Of a stretch of 64,000 nucleotides of DNA, positions 38,562 through 50,905 are shown piece by piece; position 1 is the first letter of the stretch, and the number at the start of each line of letters is the position of its first letter. Under the pieces are notes generated by a model that was given only the letters and a program-made list of their open reading frames with translations, made no database searches and was not told the DNA's origin. The DNA lies in contig MZNV01000033.1 of NCBI GenBank assembly GCA_002081555.1, forward strand, positions 23,598 to 87,597, read 5' to 3'. Source of the DNA: Protostelium mycophagum. Lineage: Eukaryota; Evosea; Variosea; Protosteliida; Protosteliaceae. Made by a program: the position numbers and the translations under genes.

Positions 38562-39295
38562 TTAAACTGGTTCGGGGGTTTCATCAACTTCGTTTCCGAG
38601 GTGCTGTTCTGCTTTTATGCCTGCCTGTACCAATGCAATTGAACTAACAAGTAAAGTTTCCACTGCGGCCATCACCGCACCAAATACACCCATGATGACC
38701 CCCGCAATGACGGGCGGGTATTTTGCTTTCTCGCCGTACACCGTAAACATGATGATCAAAAAGGACACCCAAAATAATACGAATAGAAGGGTTCCCCAGA
38801 TGAGTGAAGACAAGATGTTCTTCAATATTCGCAGGATGATTTGCTGAGGAGTTCAGTAAATTCAGAGACTCACTCAAACAAGCTCACCCCCCAGGACCTC
38901 CCAGGTTCAGTGATGTCCATGTCTGCGGTACACTTGTACAACAGCTTGCTGTGATGAATCAGATCGGAAGTGCTCACAGATCATGCTCACCAGAACCCTG
39001 AATTCGTTCTCAGCCCGGTGAGGCCTTTCACCCCTTTCCGAATTCGTGCGGAGCAGATGGCACCCACAACCAGCCAGTTGATGGTGGCACCGATAAAGAG
39101 AGTTCCCACTAAGGCGGCGATCAACTTTCCAGGGTCTTCAAAGACTCCCACGGCATCCTCATGCCGCCATTTGAGCCAAGAAAAAAGGAGGTTGAAACTG
39201 AAGTTGATCACGACGGTGACGAGACATTCTATGAGAATATAGAGGATCTGAGTTTTGGTGAGATGTTCGCTTGGTGGCACTCTTTGTTGAGTCAT
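38562..39295 (-). CDS. Small four-span membrane protein, unknown function
   Basis: Three exons (39295-38991, 38948-38888, 38843-38562) give 215 residues. Another ATG at 39322 would add nine residues (MSLQRHRHK). Hydrophobic segments are ILYILIECLVTVVINFSF, LIAALVGTLFIGATINWLVV, SLIWGTLLFVLFWVSFLIIM and VIAGVIMGVFGAVMAAVETL. They form two pairs separated by a loop with two cysteines near the middle exon. The C terminus is acidic and ends in TPEPV. There is no signal peptide and no recognised family. The gene is head-to-head with the coiled-coil gene at 39551, about 230-255 bp away. Confidence 0.75.
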
Positions 39296-39550
39296 TTTGT
39301 GTCTGTGTCTCTGCAGAGACATAATACACACTGCTCAAATTACGGTAACATCCTCGTTAGATGCCGTGTACACTCGTGAAATAGGACAGCAATATTGGAG
39401 GGATTTCCGTGTACAGAGAAAAGTGGGTTTTTGTTTTTCTACGCGGTGGAACAGTTTTTATGCGGTTCTTAACGAGAACTCTGAAATCATTGAATTGGTT
39501 TTTTTTTGGATGACAAGTTTCCGGAGAGAGTTTGACAACAATACATTGGG

Positions 39551-40638
39551 ATGTCTGACGATGAGAATGAGGAGGAGCAGTGTCGGCTGGATGAATACAC
39601 GGTTCAGTTTGGACGACAAGTCGCAGAAATGCAAGATCGATTATCTGTGCCTCTCGATCAAAGAACGAATCTTGCCAGGCGTGCAGCAAGATCTTATAGA
39701 CGTGCGAAAAAGGCATCGATACAACTTGAAGAATATACAAATCATTCTGTAGAGGATAAAGAAGAAGATTGCCAAGAAGAGATTGAAGAAGAGGAAGGTG
39801 AGAGCACAAAAACACAAATACTCAGTTCATTCAAGTAGAGAGTGAAAACAAAGTCAGTGCTAGAAGGATGATGACCTCTTGGAAACGACTTTTAGATGAG
39901 GTGAGATCGTTGTCTCCTTTGGATCTGATTTGTACACAGGTCGCATTCATGATCGAAAACGGTTACAACAACATCTTTGACGAAATCAAAGAATTTATTG
40001 CTGAATTTGGCAAGAACAAGCGGTAAAGTTGGTCTGTCTTCTGTTGTTTTGACATCGAACAGAAGATTAGAGGCAACACTGGATGAGAAGTGGGTCGAGG
40101 AAGAGATTGAACGTGTCTTGCGACGTGGACAAAGACATTTGAACAGACTGAAACATGCACAAGGGAAGAATAACCAGAGGGCGGTAGCTACTAGTGCAGA
40201 AAATCTAAACAAAGAATTGGAAAACTTGAAACAACTCTTTACACAGAGAAGTGCCGTTGCAACACCGGTGACACATTATGATCTATAATCATATGTGCCA
40301 TTAATCAGAACAGTTGTGGGATGATGTGGAACGTTTTCAGTCAGAGGCACAGAAACTACTTCAAAATACGCCCATGACGAATAAGAGCACAAAAAATCGA
40401 GTAACAGCCCAGAGTATTATAGAGCTGAGGATGCAGATCGATCGTGATGCAAAAGCACTTGATCAGAAGCTGAAGGTAAATATTTTAACGAGCATCAATC
40501 CAAGGCAAAGAACATCTCCTTGTGTCCAAATATAAACATTTAATGGGTATTCTAAAGCTATATTTTTAGATCGTAATGGAGAGGGCGAATGTAGAGGCCG
40601 ATAAGGCTGCAGAAGATTTGAAAAAAATGAATAAATAA
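39551..40638 (+). CDS. Acidic coiled-coil protein, unknown function
   Basis: Six exons (39551-39797, 39836-39900, 39940-40022, 40063-40267, 40314-40475, 40570-40638) give 276 residues. The start is ATG 39551 (MSDDENEEEQ). The protein is very rich in Glu, Lys, Arg and Gln. It has heptad-like stretches, including FGRQVAEMQDRL, NLNKELENLKQLF, SIIELRMQIDRDAKALDQKL and ERANVEADKAAEDLKKM, so it is almost certainly helical and coiled. An acidic run (EEDCQEEIEEEE) breaks it near residue 80. There is no membrane span or known domain. The junction 40267/40314 has an alternative (donor after AGA A near 40255, acceptor at 40303) that changes a few residues only. Confidence 0.7.
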
Positions 40639-40840
40639 ATTGTCTTTTATTCTTGCACATAACAGGCAGGCTGCAATTTTAAACCGGGGGACATCTTTAG
40701 ATTGTAGTGTTTGTGTACCGATCATCATTTTTGGGAAAAAATCAAATGGAATATCGAATTGTAGATGTGAGTAATCATAGAAATTGCCGAGGCTGTTTGT
40801 GGCGGGTCAAAAGAAGCTGGAAGGACCTCGCAGCAACAAG

Positions 40841-43800
40841 ATGACCTTTAATCTGTCCAAAAGTATGGATAGCACGAATATGAACGGTGTTATTCGTCCC
40901 ACAACACCGCCATCGCCAGTAAAGAGGGTCTTGTCAGAGGCAGAAGAGGAGACACGATTGTTGAGAGCAGTCATGAGAGCCAACACCAGCTTCGGTGAGA
41001 GATGTCAATAAATCAATCTCTGATTTTAATCAATCAGACTTTTACGAGAGTGCCAGCGGCACCTTCCAGAAATTGTTATCTCTTCTCCTGGATGTCACAG
41101 ATAGGTATCGACAGCTCATCGTTGATTTCATTAAATCACCTCAGTGACTTCGGATATGCCGGTGTGATCGATACCACAAGGATCCCCACAGAGGAGGGGA
41201 AGGTAAACATATCCACTCATTTTTTTATTATTTCACTTCTCAGAGTGACCAGCCCGCACCACCCATCGAGGTTGTCGCTGTCATTGATCTGAAGAGTCCC
41301 GCACCAAATGCAAGAGAATTTTCTTCGCTGTTGGATGAGAACTCTGAGGTGCTGGTGCAATCTGCCTTGAGTAGACAACCAACCATTCACAATGGTGTCT
41401 TAAAGCTGAAGGGTGGTTCCTTCGACATCAACGTAACCAACTTTTTGTGTATACCCTTGTTCAAGCCACCAAGAAAGGTAAAACTAATCTCAAGAGGTTT
41501 CGAATTGTCAAGAAAGCCGTCGTGGATTATAGATGTATTAGTCTCATATATTTCCGTCTGTTGTAATAAAAGCTGAACAATCAATGATTCAAAATAAAAA
41601 CAGTTAAATGTTTAAACGTGATGCCGTAGGCTCACCCACAAGTCTGATCTGAGCGGCATTTCTAACTCTTCTCGATTATAAGATATAATTTATTATCCTC
41701 TAAAAGACCTTAACAAGAAAAGGGAGAGAGGGATGGATCCAGACAGCTGTCCTCTATATTAGGAGTGGGTGGAAGGAGCAGCCCTTTCACTCTGGAATTT
41801 ACTACTTCCCTCAGACCCTTCGTCAAGACCTGCGAAATCCTCATTGCCGCTCACAACAATCAACACAAACTCAGCAAGTTAATAGGACAAGGATGGGTAT
41901 GAGTAGATCTGAGTTTTTATATTTATTGTGCGTCAGATGCAGGATCTGGCCATCAAGATGAAGAGAATAGATTCAGGCATGCCACTAAAAGACAGAAAAA
42001 TCATGATGAAAAATTACAAATCGTCTTTCACAGGCAAAGAGGCGGTCGGTTGGCTCTTGGAGAACGTGAACCATAATTACCGTTTATTCTATATTGATAT
42101 AAATAGGCGGAGGACCCCATCGAAGGCAAGGTGGAATCACGTGAAGATGCCATACAACTAGGAAACAAATTATTAACTAATGGGTTCTTCCATTCTGTAG
42201 TGAGAGGTGAGAAGCTGAAGTATGTCTAAAGAGAAGTGACCTTGTAGCGAATGAATTCATGGACGAATCATCGTCTTATTATTGTTTTGAATTGCCCCCT
42301 GATGGCCCCAAGATCAGCGTTGCACATCAAGCTGTACAGAGAACGGTCAGTAAAAAATGAAATCAATGTATGAACGATATTTACAGGGGTCTTTTGATGA
42401 TCTATCAAGTGTGGACAGCGGAAATTTAACCCCGAGAAGAGGAAGGGCAGGTACGGCACAAAATATTATTATCACTGCAAATACTGACGCAAAGCAGGGT
42501 CCTTTTTGAGAAATTTCGATAAGAGCGCATCAGACAGCGAGAAATACAAACTGCATCACGTGATTACCAAGAAAGATTACGCTACACTGCGGAAGAAGCT
42601 CTTAAAGAAAAAGGTAGTAATTCTTTTGGGGTGACCACTGACAAGCGACAGGTGATTGACACATTAAATGTACCAAATGAGGCGGGACAGACAGCTCTTC
42701 ACACCGCCATATCACTTTTTGTAAGTCTTTTTCTGCATTCATCATTAACGTGACCAGGATGCCATGGCTGTGGAGATGATTGTACAAGTATATATAAATA
42801 ACAAACTAGACATCAATACGACCGATTCAAATGGACAGACAGTCCTGCATACAGCGATTGAATCGTGAGTCGTTGTCTTGAAGATTAGCAGATTTTGATC
42901 TGAAAGACCTTCATTTCAATTTACATTTTTTAGTGGCAACGAGAGAATGGTCCGGGCTTTATTAGGTCATTCGTCTTTGGACGTCAATGCGAAGAACGAT
43001 GCTGGATGTACTCCTCTGCACACTTTCTGCAGGAGATATTACAATCCATCTTCTATAGAAGAGATATTCAACTATTTGATATCCAGAGGTGCACGAATCA
43101 GTGAGAAGGATGAAGAAGGAGAGACTCCACTTCACGTGGCCATATACAACAAGGCTATCAGGGCCATTTTAACACGGTATGGTCAACTCAAATGATCATA
43201 TATATTCCAACAGAATTAAATGATAATAGATTACTACTGGATAACGGAGCAGAGCTCAACGTGGCTAATAACGAAGGACACACACCTCTCAATTACGCCA
43301 TACAACTGAACCGAAAAGATCTCGTGCACATGCTGTTATCTGGAGGTGCGAACCCCAACTTTAGAGGGACATCAAAGTCCAAAACGGGACTAGAACAAGC
43401 TTTAGAATATGGAAACGAAGAGATCATCAATATGGTCAGCAAGTCAGTTGAGCTGAGCCAGTGGTTACAGGTGATCTTACTTTTAGTTATTTGAAATCGA
43501 AATAAAATGTTTAGGCGATAGATATGAGCAAGTGGCTGTCCGTATTGATCAAAGAGTTAATATTCAAGGTGATTATTCTTTGTACTGGCATCTCTGACCA
43601 GTTCAGGACGTGTTGTTATTTGTGGAGGATCGGATCCTTTTAGAGGCTGGCGTGTCGCTGGCTGGAGACAGGCTTCGTATATTGCAGGCGATAGAGAAGA
43701 TGAAGAAAGAAGAGCTTGAGAGAAGGATAAACCCAGAGTCACCGAAAGCGCCTTCTACCCCGAAAGGAAGGATGAGGCTGTCAGATTTGAAGGTGATGTA

Positions 43801-45058
43801 TTCATCGGATGTTTGGTCCATCCGAGTAGCCTGACATATCTACAGAAGAGGTTTCCATCACCAAATGAGAAAGTGTCCATACCTGATCCGATTGAACTAT
43901 TCCCATTTTCAAGAGAGAAAGAGGTGTTGTGACACTTGCAATATTTTCTGATTTCTGCAGGTGGAGAGGTTTAAGAACGATCCAGAGAACAACACAGTTG
44001 AATGGATCGCGCCAACTCAATTAGAATTTACAGAATTACTCGGAACTGGTGAGGCTCCATCATGCACGTCTCATCATTGAAGGTTGCAGGAAACTCTGGA
44101 GAAGTATTCCGAGGATTTTTCAATGGACAAGAGGTGGCCATCAAAGTACTGGTCAAGGATGGTGTTTTGTCAAAGATTGAAGAATTCAAACACGAATTCA
44201 AAGTGATGAGGTGAAGTGTAAGACATTGGACGAGATGGATGACGATGATGCAGCGCCATCAGAGGAGAGAACATCGTGCAGTTTTTAGGAGCTTCTATAG
44301 AGCCAAAGCCATGTTTCGTGATGGAATATTGCAGCAGAGGCAGTGTTTACGATCTCCTCAAAGACAATAACGTCATATTTGGATGGGACGAGATGATCAA
44401 GTTCTCAATACAGATGGTACAGGCCATACACATCCTTCACACGAACGTTCCACAGATCCTGCACAGAGACATCAAGTCAATGAATTTCCTGGTTACATCC
44501 ACGTGGTTCGTGAAGGCTTGCGATTTCGGCCTGTCCAGATTAGTATCAGGTCTCGTGAATCTTGAAAGTCTTTGCACTGAACTGCGCAGGTGACAACATG
44601 AATACATTCTATCAAGTTAGAGGGACGATGTGTTATTGTGCCCCTGAGACATATCTTGGGAGTAAATTCACAACAAGTTCAGATGTGTATAGTTTAGGTG
44701 AGAATTCCGTGGAGAAAGAGATGTAATGATGGTGCAGGTATGGTCATGTGGGAGATGATGTTCAGAGCCTCTAAAGGACACCACCAACTGTGAGTTCTGT
44801 ATTTGTGTGTTGATTGACAAAGACAGGCCCTTCTCCGAGTATGAATTCATCACACAGCCCATACAGATCCTCGTTCAATCAGCCCAGCACAATCTCCGGC
44901 CCAGCATTCCGGACGATCATCACATCCCTTTCGAGATCGTCTCGATCATCACCCGATGCTGGGACGTCGATCCGACAAAGAGACCCTCCACCTCAGAACT
45001 TTTGAATATTCTGTCGGCACTAAAACGCAAGAGGAGCAACTCTGTGGATAGCACTTGA
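40841..45058 (+). CDS. GAF-DEP-ankyrin-SAM-TKL protein kinase
   Basis: A multi-exon gene of roughly 1,000 residues. Order of parts: Ser/Pro-rich start ([10 protein letters not shown]); a GAF-like domain ([33 protein letters not shown]) from about 41080; a DEP domain at about 41937-42280 ([29 protein letters not shown]); four to five ankyrin repeats at about 42650-43440 ([50 protein letters not shown]); a SAM-like domain ([34 protein letters not shown]); and a kinase from about 44035. The kinase has [31 protein letters not shown] and CAPE, all intact and of TKL type. The stretch 41480-41713 is treated as an intron but is long and carries AATAAA-like sites, so the GAF part could be a separate gene ending near 41561. 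DEP suggests membrane targeting, GAF ligand binding. Confidence 0.8.
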
Positions 45059-45165
45059 TTTTGGAAATAAAAAGGCGTTTTTATGAAATTAAAATTCTAC
45101 GATGAATTCCATTTTACAATTCAACAAATTCAATAAATTCGAAATGTGTGGTCGTTTCATTCCGG

Positions 45166-48100
45166 CTACAGAAGATTCGCGACCAAATTGATCTGTTCGA
45201 TGTGCAAGTGATCCATCTGCATGGAGGAGTTGCCTCCTTGCCTCTTGGCCTCATCCCCGATTGACTTCTTCACATTACTCGGCACTGCATCAGGCGACAC
45301 CCTACGCCTTGTAAACACGTCATCCTTTTTGGCTGTACTCACTCGTCTGGTTCAAAATATTTCAAGAAATATGCTATTTGTGTGAGATTCAGGTGGGGGA
45401 ACATCTGATTCCGAACATCTGAATCCGACATGGTGGACTTGTCCATGATCAATAAATTGGCTGCTTCTTTCACAAAATGAAGATGATCTCCACTATAAAG
45501 ATGAATCACGATGAGGTATCATGATTGACAACGAGATACTTACACTGAGAAATTGATGTTTAAATTCTGTTTGATGCATTTATTCGAGGCTGATTCCAAT
45601 TTGCTGATTAGAATCTGTAATCAATCATCAACAAATCAGGCATCGTTATTCCCACCTTTAATTTGAAGCCATAACCGCATTTGTACAAGTTGGTCTTTTT
45701 CAATAGGAGGTTAAATAACTGGCTGTCTATGTAACTGAACACCTGTGAAATCACTGCTTCTGAGATATATTGAGACATGCAATTGCCGCTCAAGCTCCTT
45801 ATCAGTGTTCGAAGTGCCTGACAATATTTCAATAAAGAGAAGATTACAACGGTGGGTTTTGTTCTCTCGTGAATTTTATGTCAAAAAGGAAATATTATTC
45901 CTGTGCATCTTTTGATAATTTTGGCGTCTGCAAACAAAAAAAATTAACAATTCGAGTGTTCTCACCTCTGGTAGTTCAAAATTATCTTGTTTTCTAAAAA
46001 TGTCAACATTCTCACTTAACTTTAAAATAAATACCTCGATAACCCTTCCAAAAATCCCTCTAAACTCGAAGATAATTGCTGTTTTCATTCAATTTCAAAT
46101 ATTAATATGTAAATCTGCGATGATACACACGTTATATATGCAGTGAAGCAATCCACAGTAGAGGTCGAAGCATAAGCTTTTCATGTGGTGGAGGAATTTG
46201 TTGAGTGTGTCCATCTGGGCGATGTCTTTCGACTTCAGATTCATTTTTAGTTTCTTCTTATCGACTGATATGGTTATCGTACCGTGGCGCAATACCTTTA
46301 CATTTAAATCATTTTATTTCATTTGGTTAGTAGGAATTATAAAACAGAATAAAACTTCACCTTAAAGATATTGATAGAGAATGAGAGCCAATGTGTCAGT
46401 TCTTCCACGTCAGCATCAGTCACCTACTCGAAATTCAAAAATGCGACAATTTCTATGTTTTGCCAAGTTTTACTATCTGCAGCCTCGCCCATCTGACAGC
46501 CGAACACTGCAGGTCAAACGAAAATAATACTCAGCATTTTTGTGCAATGTGAAACAAATGTGTCAAGATCTCTCACCTCTATCGTATGTTTGTTGATATT
46601 TTTGATGATTGTTTCTAAGATCTCATCTGTTTTGGAGGAATCTTGTGTGGATGTGTTATCTTCTTTAACTCCACCCAGACTTATCGTCGCAACAGATGGT
46701 GAGCCTAAAAAATATAAAAATAAAATGGATGAAAATTCAAAAATATCAATGAGAAAATGATGTGGGATATTGGCAATAGAAATCTCACTGGAGACTGCAC
46801 GACCGCCAGCGCCAGCAACAGGAAATGGCCGTAATTTCTTCCTATCTACATCTTCTAATGATGGCCTGTATTGTAAATTAATATAGAATAAATATAAAAT
46901 CATCACCTTCTTCCCCCGTCAGAAGAATTCTTCGCGGCAGCCATCAATTGTTGGTTTTGTGTATTAGCGGCGAGTAGATCAGCCTCCAATTTTGAGATTT
47001 TCTTTTGCAGTCTTGCGTTATCTTTACGAAGATCTTCCACTTCGCTGTCGTCCTATTTCTATGAGAATGCAAACAAAAACGTGATGCTGGCGTCTTGTTC
47101 GCATGAGATTTGAACTGTGGGGTGTGCCGCAGTCTTCGCATTTGTTTAAACGAAAGTGATTTGTGGGACATATTTGAAATGTTATGAATCTTTTCGAAAA
47201 ATGAAAAGGCGAAATTCTTTTTGCAGGGGTGATTACATCATTATAAAATTCCACTCAGCGCCAGAATTGACTGTTTTTGAGCGATGAATTTTGTACGTAT
47301 TTACTTGTAGTGTGGTGGCTTTTGCGATTGATTTGTTGCTATGGCCGTTCGAATTTGATTCTAATTCTTCAATCTCTTCTTCCAACTTTTGTATCTGCTC
47401 GCGTGCATCGTTTAATTGGGCAGATAAACTATTTTCATAAATTTATATTTTATAATTATGGAACTCACTTGTTTGCTTTCTTCTCCGCCCTTTCTTTGTC
47501 TTTTTTGATATCATCCAACATGCGTTGTAGTTGTGATATCTCAGCGGATCTGTCATCTGCGTCGTCCTTCTTACCCCTGACCGGGGCACTCTTTGTCTGA
47601 ACGGGTGGTATGTATTCGTCTGAATTATCATCGTCCAAGTCATCATCATCATCCTCTTCAAATGGATCTGGCTCATGGACCTATCCATATTACATCTATA
47701 CACATATATATTCGTATATACATATCTATATATATTTATATTCCCTCATACACATATGGATACTCACGCTGTCACTATCTACACTTATATTCTCCGTCTC
47801 CGTCATGGAGTTGGATGGCTTCATGACATACGTCTCACTCATCTGTGTTAATACTGGTTGTGAGGGTGACGGTTTCACTGCACCATCTGCCCTATATATC
47901 ATCAGATAATTGTTCGAAATAATAATAAAAATAGAAATGAATTACTTGACGATATCATTGGTTCCAATCTTCAGAAATTTCGTCTCCACTTTTAACTAAA
48001 AAATTTAATTAAATTAAATCTGCAATATAAGAAATCAAAAATAAACTCACGACGAGGTTCGTTTTCATTTTTTCTTTTGAATTTCCAAACTTTAGAATCT

Positions 48101-48560
48101 CAGTCTTTATGAGACCGGCAGTGGCGTATTCTGTCAACAGCATGGTTGCCGCAAAGAGATCAGAACCTTTCTTACTTCCATCTGACTTGAGTCCTGGATG
48201 TTGCTGCATTATTCAACGTATATCCTGGTATAGAAAAAAAGTCTCTCATTCTGAAGGCCGAAGTTGTGAGGTATGGATAATGGTTACCTCTTTCACTGTG
48301 AAGACGATTTTCTTCTTTGGCTCCCATTGATTCGTCTTTGGATTTTGAAACATACTGACTTCCCAAGTTAGTCTCTCGTTGTTGAGGTTTGCATTTCCAT
48401 CTTTCGAATTAACCGTTTTAGATGTCTTTGTTCCCTGCGCCTTCTTTCCTCTCTTACATTCCAAGTATAAATTAGCACCTATCGCATATTTTGGTAGTTC
48501 GCGAAGCTGTTGAAGTACGATCGTAAATTCAATCTTGACCTTCTCCTTCTTTCGACTCAT
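45166..48560 (-). CDS. NT-C2 / coiled-coil / DIL-domain protein
   Basis: Starts at ATG 48560 (MSRKKEKVKIEF). Residues 1-150 form an N-terminal C2 domain of the EEIG1/EHBP1 type: KIEFTIVLQQLRELP, LYLECKRGKKAQGTK, LTWEVSMFQNP, then KKGSDLFAATMLLTEYA, where this family has a conserved G-x-x-x-(I/M)-x-L-x-E. A Ser/acidic linker and long coiled coils follow (EISQLQRMLDDIKKDKERAE, LNDAREQIQKLEEEIEEL, VEDLRKDNARLQKKISKLEA). The C terminus is a DIL domain like that of class V myosin tails and afadin: AVISQVFSYIDSQLFNLLL, then LTQIAYFLKYFEPDE. There is no motor domain. A role in linking membranes or vesicles to actin or motors is inference. Exon joins in the middle (45600-46900) were only partly checked. 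It is head-to-head with the CRAL-TRIO gene, 241 bp apart. Confidence 0.75.
47684..47760. repeat. TA/CATA-rich simple sequence in an intron
   Basis: A run of TATA, CATA and TATC units, such as cacatatatattcgtatatac, lies in an intron of the NT-C2/DIL gene next to an exon encoding an Asp-rich stretch. Confidence 0.7.
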
Positions 48561-48801
48561 TATGATTCTGAGGATGTCACAAAACGCAAATAAAGATGCA
48601 AGTTCTAATAAACTTTGAAGAATTAAATCATTTTGCTGTATTGCGGTTTGTGCTTCATAAGGCCGCGCACAAATACTCACCGCTTCTAAAAGAAGGTCTT
48701 TTGTATTTAAAAATCTCGGGAGTCTGTGTGGCGATCGATGTGCTGATGTCTGGTCCCTGCGAAAACAAAAAACAACCGAAAAACCAGCCTGCCGTCGGGG
48801 A

Positions 48802-50024
48802 ATGAAAATCAACGAGCACACTTTCCTGCTCACCACAATCACGATGGTCGATTTTCATCAATGGGATGCCAACATTGAGAAGGCGATTGCAGAACTCCCT
48901 GAGAACACAAAACTCACGAGATGTCAATCATTCTTGAGGACATTTCCGACCGCGCTCTCCACCTTTAGGGCCAAAATCGAGGCTGAAGATTTTCAATCTA
49001 CGCTTGCATTACCTCTGGCTGAGTGGCAACAGCACCCAACTTTTTTGTTGAGATTTGCCATCGCAGAATGGCAAGAGGAGCAGTCCGGAAAAGTGAGCTG
49101 TCTTCATTAGGTCATACTTCTCTTACGTAAATGCATGATTCTAATGTTCACCAGCCACGGACCTCTCTCGAAGAAATTTTGAATCTATCTTTGAAAAGAA
49201 TATATAATACACAAGAATGGCGCAGTGGCAAGGGCGATAACTGGTCCTTGTGGGGTTATCCGAACATGGACGCTTTCTACTCCTCTTACAGGTGAGAACG
49301 CAAAAATAATTTCTGTTAGTCATTGCTCTGTACTGATTAAAACAAGTACGCCTGTTGAGGAGAGAGAACCAATCGATAGATGGTTCTTTCAAAGGTTTTA
49401 TGGTGTTGATAAGGTGCGAACACGCTTGTTTACAGTGAAATTACATGTGACTCACATGTGTTAGAATAATCGTCCCGTACATTATGAATTACTTCCCAAC
49501 ACATACGACGAGAAGCTGATGCAGAGTATCATCAAGAGAAGAATAATTAATAACGAACACACTTTACGACACAGAATCCCTGCATTGAACAAGGTGGAAG
49601 GCCCATATGATGATCCCATACTGGGAGTTACGTGGGTGTTAGACGCAAGACAATTATCCATGTGGGCTTCCTCATCTCTGTACAAGACCATGAATGGTAT
49701 GTTGTCCTACTCAAAGGAGTATACATCAGCACATTACCCAGAGCAGGGTTACAGGTATACGCAACACCATTTCATCTCATTCTGATTTCCTGTAGAGCAC
49801 TAGTAGTCAATTTGGGAGGATTTCTGATCGCAATGTACAATTTAGCCATGAAAGTGATGCCTGCCAACACACGGAGTACCACATCATGCTACGCAAACAA
49901 CGACATACTCGGTGAAGAAATAGGTTGGGAGAATGTTCCAGAGATGTTCCATCCAAAAGCAACCATAACTCAATTCACAGAGAAAGAGAAGGAGAAGGCC
50001 CCACTTTTGCCTTGGTCTTCATAA
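48802..50024 (+). CDS. CRAL-TRIO (Sec14-like) lipid-transfer protein
   Basis: Exons 48802-49092, 49155-49291, 49347-49413, 49465-49754 and 49796-50024 give 337 residues. The first ATG was used; a second, in MVDFHQWDAN, is 14 codons later. The core matches the Sec14 fold: helical N-terminal part (TSLEEILNLSLKRIYN), then EPIDRWFFQRFYGVDKNNRP and VHYELLPNTYDEKLMQSI, typical of the start of CRAL-TRIO where D-x-x-x-R-P-V precedes the first strand, then LGVTWVLDARQLSMW and LVVNLGGFLIAMYNLAMKVM. Proteins of this family bind and move phosphoinositides, phosphatidylcholine or other hydrophobic ligands between membranes. There is no GOLD domain or signal peptide. The ligand cannot be told. Confidence 0.82.
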
Positions 50025-50905
50025 AAAACTGATCTTACTCCGGAGTTGTCCTCTTTATATATTCCCCTCTCAATAATAAGTAATAGAAATGGTTCCTTTC
50101 CTGCAGGAATTTATGTAAACTTCATGTGTGCGAAGGATGCAGATCATCATATAAAAAGGGAATATTATAGTGGACCATAACATGCTTCTGATTGTTGGAA
50201 AAATTTATAAATTATATTTCGTCTCAATATTTAGACGAAATTATATAATTTGCAACAAATCCTTCAACATAAATAGATTGCACCTGCTGTAAGATTGCCA
50301 CCATTACCATTGAACATGCATATATTGCTGTTGTAGATATTGAATGTATTTCATGCTCAATGTTGACGGATATCAACCGTTAACCAAATCAGATGACATG
50401 TATTGTGATCACAAAAATCATTAAATTTACTAATATAATGACATATTTGAACAACTTCCAGATGCAAAAATATTCTGTTTATCTCTGAGTCTGGTCTAGA
50501 GAGTCCTTATTCTCTTTTTTAACTAAATCTAAATATTTCAGTGACGACCCCATCGAGGGAAACCCTACAAGAAGAGGAAGATTGACTCCAGCTCTAATGA
50601 ATCTATCTATCAAAAAAAAGAAGGCTGATCAGTGCTAAACCAAAAGAAACCTCCCCTTGTCAGAACCTTTCACTGGGTGGTTTTGATAAATGATTAAAAA
50701 AAATTAAAAAAATGTTAGTATCTGGATGATCTTCGGTCAGGAGTACCTTGAACAGTGCAGGCCTTCCCGGTTTCATTTAAATTGATTGTGTGACAGGTTG
50801 GGATTTCTCCGCGGGTGGTGATTCAAACGAGTTCCGCGCCATCGGCACAACATCCCGACGGAAACCAATTTTCGACAAGATCACAAAATTATAAAGTTCT
50901 CCAAG
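50025..50905. other. AT-rich intergenic region
   Basis: About 880 bp between the CRAL-TRIO stop and the lipase start, both on the + strand. It holds AT-rich runs and one inverted repeat at 50209-50251. Around 50540-50590 there is a short open stretch (cgaccccatcgagggaaacc) similar in wording to the DEP exon at 42110, but it is too short to call a gene remnant. I see no complete gene. Confidence 0.45.
50209..50251. repeat. AT-rich inverted repeat with TTTCGTCT/AGACGAAA core
   Basis: Arms at 50209-50224 and 50233-50251 are complementary over 16 bases if one 3-base gap is allowed. The loop is 8 bases (caatattt). It could fold as a stem-loop in the 3' untranslated region of the CRAL-TRIO transcript, which ends about 185 bp upstream. 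Confidence 0.6.
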
